From positions 62,001-126,000 of the forward strand of contig CACYWP010000001.1 in the NCBI GenBank assembly GCA_902778135.1: a stretch of 64,000 nucleotides of DNA. Direction: 5' to 3'. The notes below the pieces were generated by a model. It made no database searches, was not told where the DNA came from, and saw nothing but the letters and a program-made list of their open reading frames with translations. Position numbers and translations under genes: made by a program. Positions 17,092 through 26,009 of the stretch are shown here, in pieces (the stretch's first letter is position 1; every line of letters begins with the position of its first letter). The stretch comes from an uncultured Coriobacteriaceae bacterium. GTDB taxonomy: Bacteria; Actinomycetota; Coriobacteriia; Coriobacteriales; Atopobiaceae.

Positions 17092-18855
17092 CTATTCCCC
17101 TTCGAGTGAGAGGTAGGCCCCGCGCATCGGCGAGCAGGCGAGGCTGGCGAACAGCGCCAGGACGCCGTGGCGGTACCTGGCGGGCTTGGGCTGCCAGCGT
17201 GCGCGCCGCTCCTCGAGGATGGCCTGCACCTGCTCGGGCGTCATGCGCTCGCCCCGGACGCCCACGATGGCCAGCACGCGCCTGCGCACGTCCAGCTCTA
17301 TGAGGTCGTCCTCCTCGACCAGCGCGATGGGGCCGCCTGCCTGCGCCTCGGGGCTGCAGTGGCCGATCACGGGACCCGTCGAGGCCCCCGAGAAGCGTCC
17401 GTCGGTGATCAGCGCGATGCTGCGGCCGAGCTCCTTGTCGGAGGAGATGGCCTCGCTGGTGTAGAACATCTCCGGCATTCCCGACCCCTGCGGTCCCTCG
17501 TAGCGGATGAAGACGGCATCGCCTGGTTGCACGCGGTGGTGCAGCACGGCGTCGATGCACTCCTCCTCGCTGTCGAAGGGCCGGGCCCTCAGGACGGCGG
17601 AGAACATCTCCGGCGGGCAGGCGGTGTGCTTGATGACGGCGCCCTCGGGAGCGAGGTTGCCCTTGAGGACGGCGATGGAGCCGTCGGTGCCGATGGCCTC
17701 GCCAAACGGGCGGATGATGTCCCTGCGCGAAAGCGAGAGGCCGCGATGGGCGTTCGCCTCATCCAACTGCTGCTGGCACCGCTCGAAGAACCCCTCCTCG
17801 CGCAGGGTGGCCAGGTTGTCGCCCAGCGTGTGGCCCGTCACGGTGCGTGCGTCCAGGTGCAGCATGCCCGCTATCTCCTCCATGATGGCGGGGACACCGC
17901 CCGCATAGTAGAAGAACTCCGCAGGCCAACGTCCGCTGGGCCGCAGGTCCAGCAGGTAGCGCGCCCCGCGGTGCAGACGGTCGAAGTCGTCGCCGGTCAG
18001 CTCGATGCCCAGCTCGTGCGCGATGGCGGGCAGGTGCATCATCGCGTTGGTGGAGCCGGAGATGGCCGCGTGCACGAGGATGGCGTTCTCGAAGCTCTCG
18101 TAGGTGACGAGGTCGCTGGGACGCATGCCCTCGCTGCCGGCCAGGCTGCATGCCAGGGACCCGGCGCGCCACGCGTAGTCGATGAGGTCGGGGCTGGTGG
18201 CAGGCAGCAGGGCGCTGCCGGGCAGCGCCAGGCCCAGCGCCTCGGCCATGATCTGCATCGTCGAGGCCGTCCCGATGAACGAGCAGGCCCCGCAGCTCGG
18301 GCAGGCGTTCCTCTTTGCCCAGAGCAGCTTCTCGTCGTCGATCTCGCCCCGCTCGTGCATGGCGTGGTACATGCCCAGTTGCTCGAGCGTCAGCAGGTCG
18401 GGCCCGGCGGCCATCGTCCCACCGCACACGACGACCGAGGGGATGTCGACGCGCGCCAGTCCCATGAGCGAGCCCGGCATGCCCTTGTCGCAGCTCGCGA
18501 TGTAGACGCCCGCATCGAACGGTGTCGCCAGGGCCTGGATCTCGATCATGTTGGCAATCATCTCGCGGCTGGCCAAGGAATAGTTGATGCCATCGGTGCC
18601 CTGGCTCTCCCCGTCGCACATGTCCGTCGCGAAGTAGCGCGCCCCGCGTCCGCCGGCGGCTGACACGCCGTCCATCGCCGCGGCGACCAGCGTGTCCAGA
18701 TGTCCCGATCCGGGATGGCTGTCGCCGAAGGTGCTCGACACGAAGACCTGGGGCTTCGCGAGGTCCTCGACGGTCCAGCCCGTGCCCATGCGCAGGGGGT
18801 CGAGCTCGGGGGACAGCGCGCGTAGGCGCTGGCTGGCAAGGGTTCTCTCAGGCAT
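17092..18855 (-). CDS. IlvD/Edd-family dehydratase (dihydroxy-acid or sugar-acid)
   Basis: 587-residue iron-sulfur dehydratase. Cluster and substrate motifs include DMCDGESQGTDGI, IASCDKGMPGSLMGLARVD and NACPSCGACSFIGTASTMQ, and the C-terminal half has GPQGSGMPEMFY, ITDGRFSG and GPVIGHCSPEAQAGGPIALV. The enzyme removes water from a 2,3-dihydroxy acid to give a 2-keto acid. True IlvD usually reads ACPGxGACGGMYTANTM, whereas this protein has SFIGTASTMQIMAEALGLALPG, closer to the sugar-acid dehydratase branch, so I leave the symbol empty. GAGGTGAG precedes ATG 18855. No other branched-chain amino-acid gene is adjacent. Confidence 0.8.
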   Translation of the reverse strand: MPERTLASQRLRALSPELDPLRMGTGWTVEDLAKPQVFVSSTFGDSHPGSGHLDTLVAAAMDGVSAAGGRGARYFATDMCDGESQGTDGINYSLASREMIANMIEIQALATPFDAGVYIASCDKGMPGSLMGLARVDIPSVVVCGGTMAAGPDLLTLEQLGMYHAMHERGEIDDEKLLWAKRNACPSCGACSFIGTASTMQIMAEALGLALPGSALLPATSPDLIDYAWRAGSLACSLAGSEGMRPSDLVTYESFENAILVHAAISGSTNAMMHLPAIAHELGIELTGDDFDRLHRGARYLLDLRPSGRWPAEFFYYAGGVPAIMEEIAGMLHLDARTVTGHTLGDNLATLREEGFFERCQQQLDEANAHRGLSLSRRDIIRPFGEAIGTDGSIAVLKGNLAPEGAVIKHTACPPEMFSAVLRARPFDSEEECIDAVLHHRVQPGDAVFIRYEGPQGSGMPEMFYTSEAISSDKELGRSIALITDGRFSGASTGPVIGHCSPEAQAGGPIALVEEDDLIELDVRRRVLAIVGVRGERMTPEQVQAILEERRARWQPKPARYRHGVLALFASLACSPMRGAYLSLEGE

Positions 18856-19037
18856 GGCATCTCACCTCGATGGACGTCGCTTCGATGACCTGATTATGGC
18901 GCATGCGAGGCGCGTGGGGCGCCCACCTTGGCCACGGGGCGCAGACGGCCTCCCGCGTGGTCCGGGCGAGCGACGCCGATGCCGGGGAGGTCGCGCCGGG
19001 GCATGTGCCATACTGACAGGCTGTCAAGGAGGTTGCC

Positions 19038-19964
19038 ATGCATGCGTTCCCACAGCAGGATCAGGCGAGCGTCCCCGTCAGCGAGGGGTATGTCCCCTTT
19101 GGTGACCATCGCACCTGGTGGCGCGTCGTGGGGGACCTCGACTCGGGCAGGCCGCCGCTCCTGCTGCTGCACGGTGGCCCCGGTTCCACCCACAACTACT
19201 TCGAGGTCCTGGACCACCTGTCCGGCGAGACGGGCCGCGCCTTCGTCTCCTACGACCAGCTGGGATGCGGCAACTCGTTCGTGGATGGCCGCCCCGACCT
19301 GTGGGTGGCCGAGACGTGGGTCGCGGAGCTTGAGAACCTGCGCGAACGACTGGGACTTTCGCGCGTGCACCTGTTGGGGCAGTCCTGGGGAGGGATGCTG
19401 GCCCTCACCTACCTGCTCGACCGCGACCCACAAGGGGTCTGCTCGGTCGTCCTCAGCTCGACGCTGTCGGACTCGCGGCTGTGGGGACGCGAGCAGCATC
19501 GCATGGCGCGCCAGCTGCCCGCCGATCAGCTGGAGGCCCTCGAGTGGGCGGAGGCGACCGGCGATTACACGTCGCCTGCCTACCTTGCTGTGTTGGATCG
19601 CTACATGCGACTGCACTGCGCGGACACGTCGTATGGTCCCGATGCACCCGAGTGCCTGCGGCGCCCCAAGCGGTCGGGCGTCGAGCCCTACCGGGTGGCG
19701 TGGGGTCCCGACGAGCTGACCCCGACCGGCACGCTGGCCAGCTGGACGTGCACCGACCGGCTGCAGACCATCGCGACGCCCGCCCTCGTCATCAGCGGCA
19801 CGGACGACCTGTGCACCCCGCTCATCGCCAAGACCATGGCCGACCGGTTGCCCCATGCCCGCTGGGAGCTGATGGAGGGGTGTCGCCACATGTGCTACGT
19901 CGACAACCACGAGGCGTACTGCCATCTGCTGGCCGGCTGGCTCGACCGTCACGACCCCGAGTGA
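19038..19964 (+). CDS. pip: Proline iminopeptidase-family alpha/beta hydrolase
   Basis: 308-residue S33-family hydrolase that would remove N-terminal residues, classically proline, from peptides in the cytoplasm. It has the oxyanion-hole motif LLLLHGGPGSTHNYF, the nucleophile elbow HLLGQSWGGMLAL (Ser), an Asp in ISGTDDLCTPL and a final His in GCRHMCYVDNH. A helical cap follows the nucleophile. AAGGAGGT precedes ATG 19038. No signal peptide. The gene stands alone, with divergent dehydratase upstream. Related tricorn-interacting aminopeptidases have the same architecture, so broader specificity is possible. Confidence 0.85.
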   Translation: MHAFPQQDQASVPVSEGYVPFGDHRTWWRVVGDLDSGRPPLLLLHGGPGSTHNYFEVLDHLSGETGRAFVSYDQLGCGNSFVDGRPDLWVAETWVAELENLRERLGLSRVHLLGQSWGGMLALTYLLDRDPQGVCSVVLSSTLSDSRLWGREQHRMARQLPADQLEALEWAEATGDYTSPAYLAVLDRYMRLHCADTSYGPDAPECLRRPKRSGVEPYRVAWGPDELTPTGTLASWTCTDRLQTIATPALVISGTDDLCTPLIAKTMADRLPHARWELMEGCRHMCYVDNHEAYCHLLAGWLDRHDPE

Positions 19965-20055
19965 CGGGAGGCGTACCGGCACGGCAGGCGATGTCGCCCC
20001 ATCGGGAAATGCGGCTTCGTGCTACCATCACGTGGTCTATGGCGGGGAGGCGTCC

Positions 20056-20976
20056 ATGAGCAGGGAATCGAACAATTGGGCGAAGGGCATCGTGTCGACG
20101 CTGGTCGGCGCGACCGCCTGGGGCTTCTCGGGCACCTGCGTGCAGTACCTCTTCACCTCCACCGCCCTCGACCCGCTGCTGCTGACCACCATCCGCCAGC
20201 TTGGCGCGGGCCTCGTCTTCCTGGCCGTGCTCCTGGCGTCCCGGCGGGAGACCCTGCGGGCGATGCTGGCAGACCATGGCACCGTCGTGCGGCTGCTCGT
20301 CTTCGGTTCCTTCGGCCTCTTCCTCAACTCCGCCGTCTACGCGACGGCCATCTCCTACACCAACGCGGGGACGGCCACGGTCCTGCAGAGCCTCAACATC
20401 GTGTTCGTCCTGGCCATCTCCTGCCTGGCGGCACGCCGGCTGCCCCGGCGGCTCGAGGTCGCGGCGTTGGCATGCGCCCTCGTGGCAACCTTCCTCATCG
20501 CGACCCATGGTGACCCCACCACGCTGAGCATGCCGCTGATAGGCCTCTTCTTCGGCATCGCCACGGCTGCCGCGGCGACGTTCTACACCATGTACCCGCG
20601 CCCGCTGTTCGAGCGGTGGGGGAGCTTCGCGGTGACGGGCCTGGGCATGCTGGTGGGTGGCCTGACCGGCCTCGCCATCTGCTGCGCGAACGGGACCCTG
20701 CCGGGGGGCATGCCGGAGCTCGACCTGACGAGCGTTGCCGTCCTGTCCGTGGCCGTGCTGGTGGGAACCTTTGGCGCCTACGGCCTGTTCCTGCGGGGCG
20801 TCTCGCTGGTCGGTCCGCTGTGGGGCAACATGCTGGGAGCCGCCGAGCCGGTCAGCGCCACGGCCATCACGGCCCTGTGGCTGCGGACGCCGTTCTCCTG
20901 GGCGGACTGGATGGGCCTGTTCCTGATGGTTGCGACGATCGGCCTGGTCACGTTGCAGTCCCGCGAGGACACGTAG
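20056..20976 (+). CDS. EamA/DMT-family transporter
   Basis: 306-residue permease with ten predicted helices arranged as two EamA repeats. The first repeat starts GATAWGFSGTCVQYLF and includes TTIRQLGAGLVFL; the second starts GLFFGIATAAAATFYTMYPRPLF and ends with GNMLGAAEPVSATAITALWLRTPFSWADWMGL, the typical EPV...F stretch. Members export amino acids, nucleosides or other small metabolites. GGGAGG precedes ATG 20056; the next upstream in-frame starts lack a site. A possible -10, TACCAT, lies at 20023-20028. Confidence 0.85.
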   Translation: MSRESNNWAKGIVSTLVGATAWGFSGTCVQYLFTSTALDPLLLTTIRQLGAGLVFLAVLLASRRETLRAMLADHGTVVRLLVFGSFGLFLNSAVYATAISYTNAGTATVLQSLNIVFVLAISCLAARRLPRRLEVAALACALVATFLIATHGDPTTLSMPLIGLFFGIATAAAATFYTMYPRPLFERWGSFAVTGLGMLVGGLTGLAICCANGTLPGGMPELDLTSVAVLSVAVLVGTFGAYGLFLRGVSLVGPLWGNMLGAAEPVSATAITALWLRTPFSWADWMGLFLMVATIGLVTLQSREDT

Positions 20977-21050
20977 CGCCACGTGCGCGACGCCGGGGAC
21001 GGGATGGTGACGCCCTCTCGCCTCGGGTGCGACAGATGGGGAGTGAAGCC

Positions 21051-22001
21051 ATGGACATCGACTACCTGCTCTGGTTGCAAGGCATGCGCGAGGGCTCCGG
21101 CCCCGTGGTCCAGGCGTTCTTCGCCTTCCTCGGATCGGAGGCGGCGACCGTGGTGCTGGCACTGGTGCCATGCTTCGTGTACTGGTGCCTGGACAAGGAG
21201 CGAGGCGTGCTCTCGCTGTTTGCCTACAGCAGCAGCTGGGTCTTCAACCAGCTGGTCAAGAACACGGTCTGCTGCTATCGCCCGTGGGTGCGCAACCCGC
21301 GCGTGACACCGGTCCCGTCGGCGCGGGAGGGGGCGACGGGCTACTCGTTCCCCAGCACCCATTCCCAGTCCGCGGCCGCCGTCCTGATGTCCATAGGCTG
21401 GTCGTGGCGGGAGAGGGTCTGGCCTCTGGTGGCATGCGCGACCGTGACCCTACTCGTCGGGTTCTCCCGCAACTTCCTGGGCGTCCATGCGCCGCAGGAC
21501 GTGCTGGTCGGCATGGCGGAGGGGTGCCTGTTCGTCTGGGTCGCCCTGCGCCTGCTGAGCTGGGTCAACGAGGACGAGGGCCGTGAGCTGCGCTTCATGG
21601 CCATCTCCTCGCTGGTGATGGTCCTCTTTCTGGCCTACGTGACGCTCAAGCCCTACCCGATGGACTATGTCGGGGGGCAGCTGCTGGTCGACCCCAGGGA
21701 GATGATGGTGGACTGCTACAAGGCGGTGGGCGGCGCCTGGGGCATCCTCGTGGGCTGGTTCGTCGAGCGTCACTGGATCCGCTTCGACGAGCATGCCACG
21801 TCGCTGTCCGAGAGGGTCCTGCGGATGGTCGTCGGGCTGGCGCTGGTGCTGCTCGTGCATGTCCCCATCGGCCACGCGCTGGTCGGGCTGGCGGGACCGC
21901 TGGCTGGCCAGCTGGTGCGCCATCTCCTCGTCTTCCTGATGGCCACGGCCATCGTCCCGATGACGTTTGCGCCGATGCGCAGGGTGCTGCAGCGTCGGTA
22001 G
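21051..22001 (+). CDS. Membrane PAP2-superfamily phosphatase
   Basis: 316-residue multi-helix protein. The tripartite PAP2 active site is visible: KNTVCCYRPWVRNP, then YSFPSTHSQSAAA, then SRNFLGVHAPQDVLVG, giving the conserved Lys/Arg, Ser-His and Arg-His-Asp residues. The catalytic region lies in the first 170 residues; the C-terminal half holds further helices and no recognised domain. It probably dephosphorylates a lipid phosphate such as undecaprenyl pyrophosphate or phosphatidic acid. GGGGAGTGA lies six bases before ATG 21051. It is 74 bases after the EamA gene on the same strand, so co-transcription is possible. Confidence 0.85.
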   Translation: MDIDYLLWLQGMREGSGPVVQAFFAFLGSEAATVVLALVPCFVYWCLDKERGVLSLFAYSSSWVFNQLVKNTVCCYRPWVRNPRVTPVPSAREGATGYSFPSTHSQSAAAVLMSIGWSWRERVWPLVACATVTLLVGFSRNFLGVHAPQDVLVGMAEGCLFVWVALRLLSWVNEDEGRELRFMAISSLVMVLFLAYVTLKPYPMDYVGGQLLVDPREMMVDCYKAVGGAWGILVGWFVERHWIRFDEHATSLSERVLRMVVGLALVLLVHVPIGHALVGLAGPLAGQLVRHLLVFLMATAIVPMTFAPMRRVLQRR

Positions 22002-22040
22002 GTCGTCACGGCATGGCGCACGGGGCCTTGGGGCCTGTCG

Positions 22041-22817
22041 CTACAGCCCGAGCTCGCGTCGCATGTGGCGTTCCATCTCCCGAAAGGCGGCCTCGGTCTC
22101 GGGGAGGTCCCAGTGGCGCGAGAGCATCTGCCCCAGGTGGCCCTGCTCGCGCATGATGGCCAGGCTCTCCCCATGGACGATCTCCCATGCGAAGCAGATA
22201 TGGCCCAGCATGATGTCCGCGGGGTGCCGGCGAACGCCCCGCGGCAGGCAGGTGTGCTGGTAGAAGAGCTCGACGCAGGCGGGGGAGACCCTGCTGGCAC
22301 GCATGTCGCCCTCGCTCACGGCATAGATGTCCTCGATGGGGCAGACGCAGTTGACCTTGAGGATGTCGATCTTGTCCGCGTCGCGCAGCATCTCGCAGAG
22401 CCTGTGCGTGCGCGGGTCCAGGCCATCCGGCAGCCGCAGGTCGCTATGGGAGGCGATGGCGATGCGCAGAGGCCCGTCGTCGGTGTCGTCCTCGACGAAC
22501 GAGCGGATGAGGGGCCGGCCATCAGGGCCCGGGTCGTCGAAGAGGACCGAGGCACTGAGGGCGGCATGCGGCAGCGATGCCGCGTCGTTGAAGGTGTCAT
22601 AGCGCCTGACCTGCTCGAACCTGCCGATGTCGTGCAGCAGGCCCGCCAGCCATGCCAGGTCCACCTCCGGCGCGGGCAGGCCAAGGCTCGTGGCGATGCG
22701 CTCGCAGAGCGGCGCGACGCGCAGCGTATGGTCGATCTTCAGGCGAATGCGCGGGTTGTCGGGGTCGTAGTCGCCGACATAGCGCAAGAACCCGTCGAGT
22801 GCGTGCTGCCTGTCCAT
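22041..22817 (-). CDS. HD-domain phosphohydrolase
   Basis: 258-residue HD-superfamily protein. Metal ligands are visible in KIDHTLRVAPLCERIA (first His), GLLHDIGRFEQ (His-Asp), HAALSASVLF and a later Asp in LRDADKIDILKVN. These enzymes hydrolyse phosphate ester bonds, often of nucleotides; the specific substrate is not evident. GGGAGGACCGC precedes ATG 22817. The gene converges with the PAP2 gene and ends 39 bases from it, with no strong terminator between them that I can see. Confidence 0.8.
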   Translation of the reverse strand: MDRQHALDGFLRYVGDYDPDNPRIRLKIDHTLRVAPLCERIATSLGLPAPEVDLAWLAGLLHDIGRFEQVRRYDTFNDAASLPHAALSASVLFDDPGPDGRPLIRSFVEDDTDDGPLRIAIASHSDLRLPDGLDPRTHRLCEMLRDADKIDILKVNCVCPIEDIYAVSEGDMRASRVSPACVELFYQHTCLPRGVRRHPADIMLGHICFAWEIVHGESLAIMREQGHLGQMLSRHWDLPETEAAFREMERHMRRELGL

Positions 22818-22996
22818 GCGGTCCTCCCGTCCGGTTGCCGCATCCGATGATAGGGGATTGCCACGCCCGACCGTGTCGCGGGTATGTCCGACCCGAGGCG
22901 ATGGGGTGCTTGTGTCGATGGCTTGCAGTTGTGGTGGCGACTTGCAACAATGGTGCCCGTCAGGTCGGATCGCTTCGAATCACAACGGGAGCTCCC

Positions 22997-23755
22997 ATGG
23001 ATAACACGAGACATCGTGGCTTGGTGACGGCGCTCTGCGCGCTTGTGCTGGCGGGTGCCATGCCGGCGCTGCACGGCTGCGCGATGGTGGGCGAGACAGG
23101 CGAGGGCGCGTCGCAGGCGCAGTCGGGCGAGGGGATTGCCGAGGCCGTCGCGGACGACCTGGACAAGGCGGTGGAGGACATAACGTCCCAGGAGTTTGCC
23201 AGCGAGTGCCTGGACCGCAGGGGCGACGTCAGCGCATTCGCGGTCTGCACGTTGGACGGACCCCAGTTGGAGGCCCTCCTCGAGCAGCAGGGCTATGCCT
23301 GGAACGAGCGCAACCAGCTGTGGGCCAAGGACGACGGGTCCTCGGCGCTGGCGGCGCTCGACGCCTCGGGCAGTCCGCTGACCCGCGAGCAGATGGCACA
23401 GCTGGGCGTGGGGGTCGCCCAGCCTGACGTGAGCTACCGCATCGTCACGAGCAACTACTCGTCCGTCAAGCGCGCCTTCAACGGCGTTGTCGGCAAGGTC
23501 ATGCCCTGCGAGGACGTGGAGTACGTCGACGAGAGCGGGGTGGGCGTCGCCATCTGCCCCGACCAGTCGAGGTGCCTGGCGTTCGTCACCACGAGCGAGG
23601 ACGTGCACGTCATCACGGTGATGGGACAGCAGGCCGTGGAGGCGGGCCTCTTCGACCAGTTGGCGGGGCAGGAGCTGGGCGGCTCGATCGACGAGGTCTT
23701 CGAGGCGCTGTGCGGGCGTCCCATCGAGGCCGCCACGTCCGAGGCGGGGGCGTGA
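22997..23755 (+). CDS. Putative lipoprotein of unknown function
   Basis: 252 residues starting at ATG 22997 (ACGGGAG upstream). The N-terminus NTRHRGLVTALCALVLAGAM is a signal peptide with a lipobox-like LHGC, so the protein is probably lipid-anchored outside. The mature part is mostly acidic and has four further Cys (ECLDRR, AVCTL, MPCED, ICPDQSRC) that could form disulfides. No family recognised. The divergent HD gene starts 180 bases upstream; thrS follows 285 bases downstream on the same strand behind its own candidate promoter. Confidence 0.7.
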   Translation: MDNTRHRGLVTALCALVLAGAMPALHGCAMVGETGEGASQAQSGEGIAEAVADDLDKAVEDITSQEFASECLDRRGDVSAFAVCTLDGPQLEALLEQQGYAWNERNQLWAKDDGSSALAALDASGSPLTREQMAQLGVGVAQPDVSYRIVTSNYSSVKRAFNGVVGKVMPCEDVEYVDESGVGVAICPDQSRCLAFVTTSEDVHVITVMGQQAVEAGLFDQLAGQELGGSIDEVFEALCGRPIEAATSEAGA

Positions 23756-23758
23756 CGG

Positions 23759-23787
23759 TCGACAGACGCCCTGACATGTGGTACAAC
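23759..23787 (+). promoter_or_regulatory. Candidate thrS promoter with long leader
   Basis: TCGACA, a 17-base spacer and TACAAC look like a sigma-70-type promoter. It would give a leader of roughly 245 bases before thrS. I looked in this leader for a T-box (AGGGTGGNACCGCG core, anticodon-type specifier stem) and did not find one; the only structure is GC-rich pairing around 23935-24000. Confidence 0.4.
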
Positions 23788-24040
23788 CGTCCCTGTCAAA
23801 CAACGGAAGGTCCTTCGCATGCACCTGCGTCTGCGTAACGCAATCTGGCAAACAGCCCATTCCCTCTGCCTGGGTACGGCATACCTCTCGACGCGAACTC
23901 AGACTATCTAGGCGTATGTCCCTCATCACGGCCGGCGGCCGCGCGACATGCGCCTCACCTGCGCCTGCGGGCACCTGCTCCGCGGGCTTCCGTCCATGCG
24001 AGAACTGTCATGCCATCCCAGACCCACCAAGGAGAACACC

Positions 24041-25807
24041 ATGAAGATCCTGTACAACGACGGCCACGTGGACGAGTGTCCCGAGGGCGAGGAGCTGCAC
24101 GTCATCCGCCACAGCGCGGCTCACATCCTGGCACAGGCCATCAAGCGCCTCTATCCCGAGGCCGACTTCGCCTATGGCCCTGCCACCGACAACGGCTTCT
24201 ACTATGACGTCGACCTGCCCGAGGGCACCAAGATCAGCGAGGACGACTTCCCGGCCATCGAGGCCGAGATGCGCAGGATCTGCAAGGAGAACCTGAAGTT
24301 CGAGACCTACGAGCTGCCGCGCGAGGAGGCCATCGCCCACATGGCCGACCGCGGCGAGAAGTACAAGGTCGAGCACATCGGCGACCTCGACGAGGACGCT
24401 CGCATCACCTTCTACAAGCAGGGCGAGTACGTCGACATGTGCGTCGGCCCGCACCTCATGTACACCAAGGCGCTCAAGGCCTTCAAGCTGACGGGCGTCT
24501 CCGGCGCGTACTGGAAGAACGATGCCAAGAACAAGATGCTCACCCGCATCAACGGCATCGCCTTTGCCAGCAAGGCCGACCTCGACGCCCACCTCGCCTT
24601 CATCGAGGAGGCCAAGAAGCGCGACCATCGCAGGATCGGCCAGGAGATGGAGCTGTTCATGATGGCCGACGAGGGACCGGGCTTCCCGTTCTGGCTGCCC
24701 AACGGCATGCGCCTGAAGAACGCCCTCATGGACTACTGGCATGACATGCAGAACGAGTACGACTACGACGAGGTGCAGACGCCCATCATCCTGTCGCGCA
24801 AGCTCTGGGAGACCTCCGGTCACTGGGACCACTACAAGGAGAACATGTACACCACGCTCATCGACGAGGAGGACTACGCCGTCAAGCCGATGAACTGCCC
24901 GGGTGCCTGCCTCATCTACAAGAGCAAGCCCCGCAGCTATCGCGACCTGCCCCTGAAGCTGGCCGAGGCCGGCCTGGACCACCGCCACGAGCTGCGCGGC
25001 GCCCTGCACGGCCTGTTCCGCGTGCGCTCCTTCACCCAGGACGACGCCCACCTGTTCGTGCGCCCCGACCAGATCACCGAGCTGGTCACCGAGACGGCCC
25101 ACCTCATCACCACCTACTACGAGCAGTTCGGCTTCCCCTATCACGTCGAGCTCTCCACGAGGCCGGACAACTCCATGGGCTCTGACGAGGACTGGGCGCT
25201 TGCCGAGGACGGCCTGCGCAAGGCGCTCGAGGCCATGGGCGTGGACTACATCCTCAACGAGGGCGACGGCGCCTTCTACGGTCCCAAGATCGACTTCCAT
25301 CTGGAGGACTGCCTGGGACGCACCTGGCAGTGCGGCACCATCCAGCTGGACTTCCAGCTGCCGCAGAACTTCGAGCTGGAGTACGTCGGCGCCGACGGCG
25401 AGAAGCATCGCCCCATCATGATCCACCGTGCCGGCTTCGGCAGCTTCGAGCGCTTCATTGGCATGCTGACCGAGCAGTATGCCGGCAAGTTCCCGACGTG
25501 GCTGTCGCCCTGCCAGGTCAAGGTCCTGCCCGTCTCCGAGAAGACGCGCGACTATGCCATCGAGGTCGGCGCCGCCCTGCGTGCGGCCGGCATCCGCGTC
25601 AAGGTCGACGAGCGTGACGAGAAGATCGGCTACAAGATCCGCGAGGCCCGTGGCATCGACCGCGTCCCCTACATGCTCATCCTCGGCGAGAAGGAGAAGG
25701 AGGCCGGCAACATCAGCGTGCGCGACCGTACCAACGAGACGCACCAGGCCTCCCTGGACCAGTTCATCGAGGACGTCTGCGCCGAGATCGCCGAGCGCCG
25801 CGGCTAG
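24041..25807 (+). CDS. thrS: Threonyl-tRNA synthetase lacking the N-terminal TGS domain
   Basis: 588-residue class II synthetase that charges tRNA-Thr. The editing domain begins almost at the N-terminus: RHSAAHILAQAI supplies the HxxxH pair and DMCVGPH the Cys/His. The catalytic domain has NCPGACLIYKSK (zinc Cys), ELRGALHGLFRVRSFTQDDAHLF, WQCGTIQLDFQLP and MIHRAGFGSFERFIGML; the anticodon-binding domain follows. Bacterial ThrRS is usually about 640 residues with a 60-residue TGS domain; only about 22 residues precede the editing domain here. AAGGAGAACACC before ATG 24041 supports this start. Confidence 0.95.
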   Translation: MKILYNDGHVDECPEGEELHVIRHSAAHILAQAIKRLYPEADFAYGPATDNGFYYDVDLPEGTKISEDDFPAIEAEMRRICKENLKFETYELPREEAIAHMADRGEKYKVEHIGDLDEDARITFYKQGEYVDMCVGPHLMYTKALKAFKLTGVSGAYWKNDAKNKMLTRINGIAFASKADLDAHLAFIEEAKKRDHRRIGQEMELFMMADEGPGFPFWLPNGMRLKNALMDYWHDMQNEYDYDEVQTPIILSRKLWETSGHWDHYKENMYTTLIDEEDYAVKPMNCPGACLIYKSKPRSYRDLPLKLAEAGLDHRHELRGALHGLFRVRSFTQDDAHLFVRPDQITELVTETAHLITTYYEQFGFPYHVELSTRPDNSMGSDEDWALAEDGLRKALEAMGVDYILNEGDGAFYGPKIDFHLEDCLGRTWQCGTIQLDFQLPQNFELEYVGADGEKHRPIMIHRAGFGSFERFIGMLTEQYAGKFPTWLSPCQVKVLPVSEKTRDYAIEVGAALRAAGIRVKVDERDEKIGYKIREARGIDRVPYMLILGEKEKEAGNISVRDRTNETHQASLDQFIEDVCAEIAERRG

Positions 25808-25848
25808 TTGCCGCATACCACGGCCAGTCTCGCATCCACGAGTCACTG

Positions 25849-25887
25849 ACGGCCCGTTCCGAGCCTCTTCGGCTGGGGACGGGCCGT
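25849..25887 (+). terminator. thrS terminator
   Basis: ACGGCCCGTTCC at 25849-25860 pairs with GGGGACGGGCCGT at 25875-25887 (one bulge), followed by TCCTGT. It lies 42 bases after the thrS stop. Confidence 0.65.
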
Positions 25888-26009
25888 TCCTGTGCGCCTG
25901 CCGCGTGCTTTTCGTCAGTGGTTGGTTTTCCGGACTCCCATGCGCCCGATTGGGGAACAATGCACATCAGTGCGAGAGTTGTCACCCATCCCCATGGTGA
26001 GGAGCAGAC

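Noticed and set aside
23788..24040. T-box riboswitch before thrS
   Set aside because: I looked for the conserved T-box sequence and antiterminator and did not find them; only unspecific GC-rich pairing is present.
24008..25960. 650-codon minus frame opposite thrS
   Set aside because: Leu/Val/Asp-rich shadow of the synthetase; no family motifs and thrS is certain.
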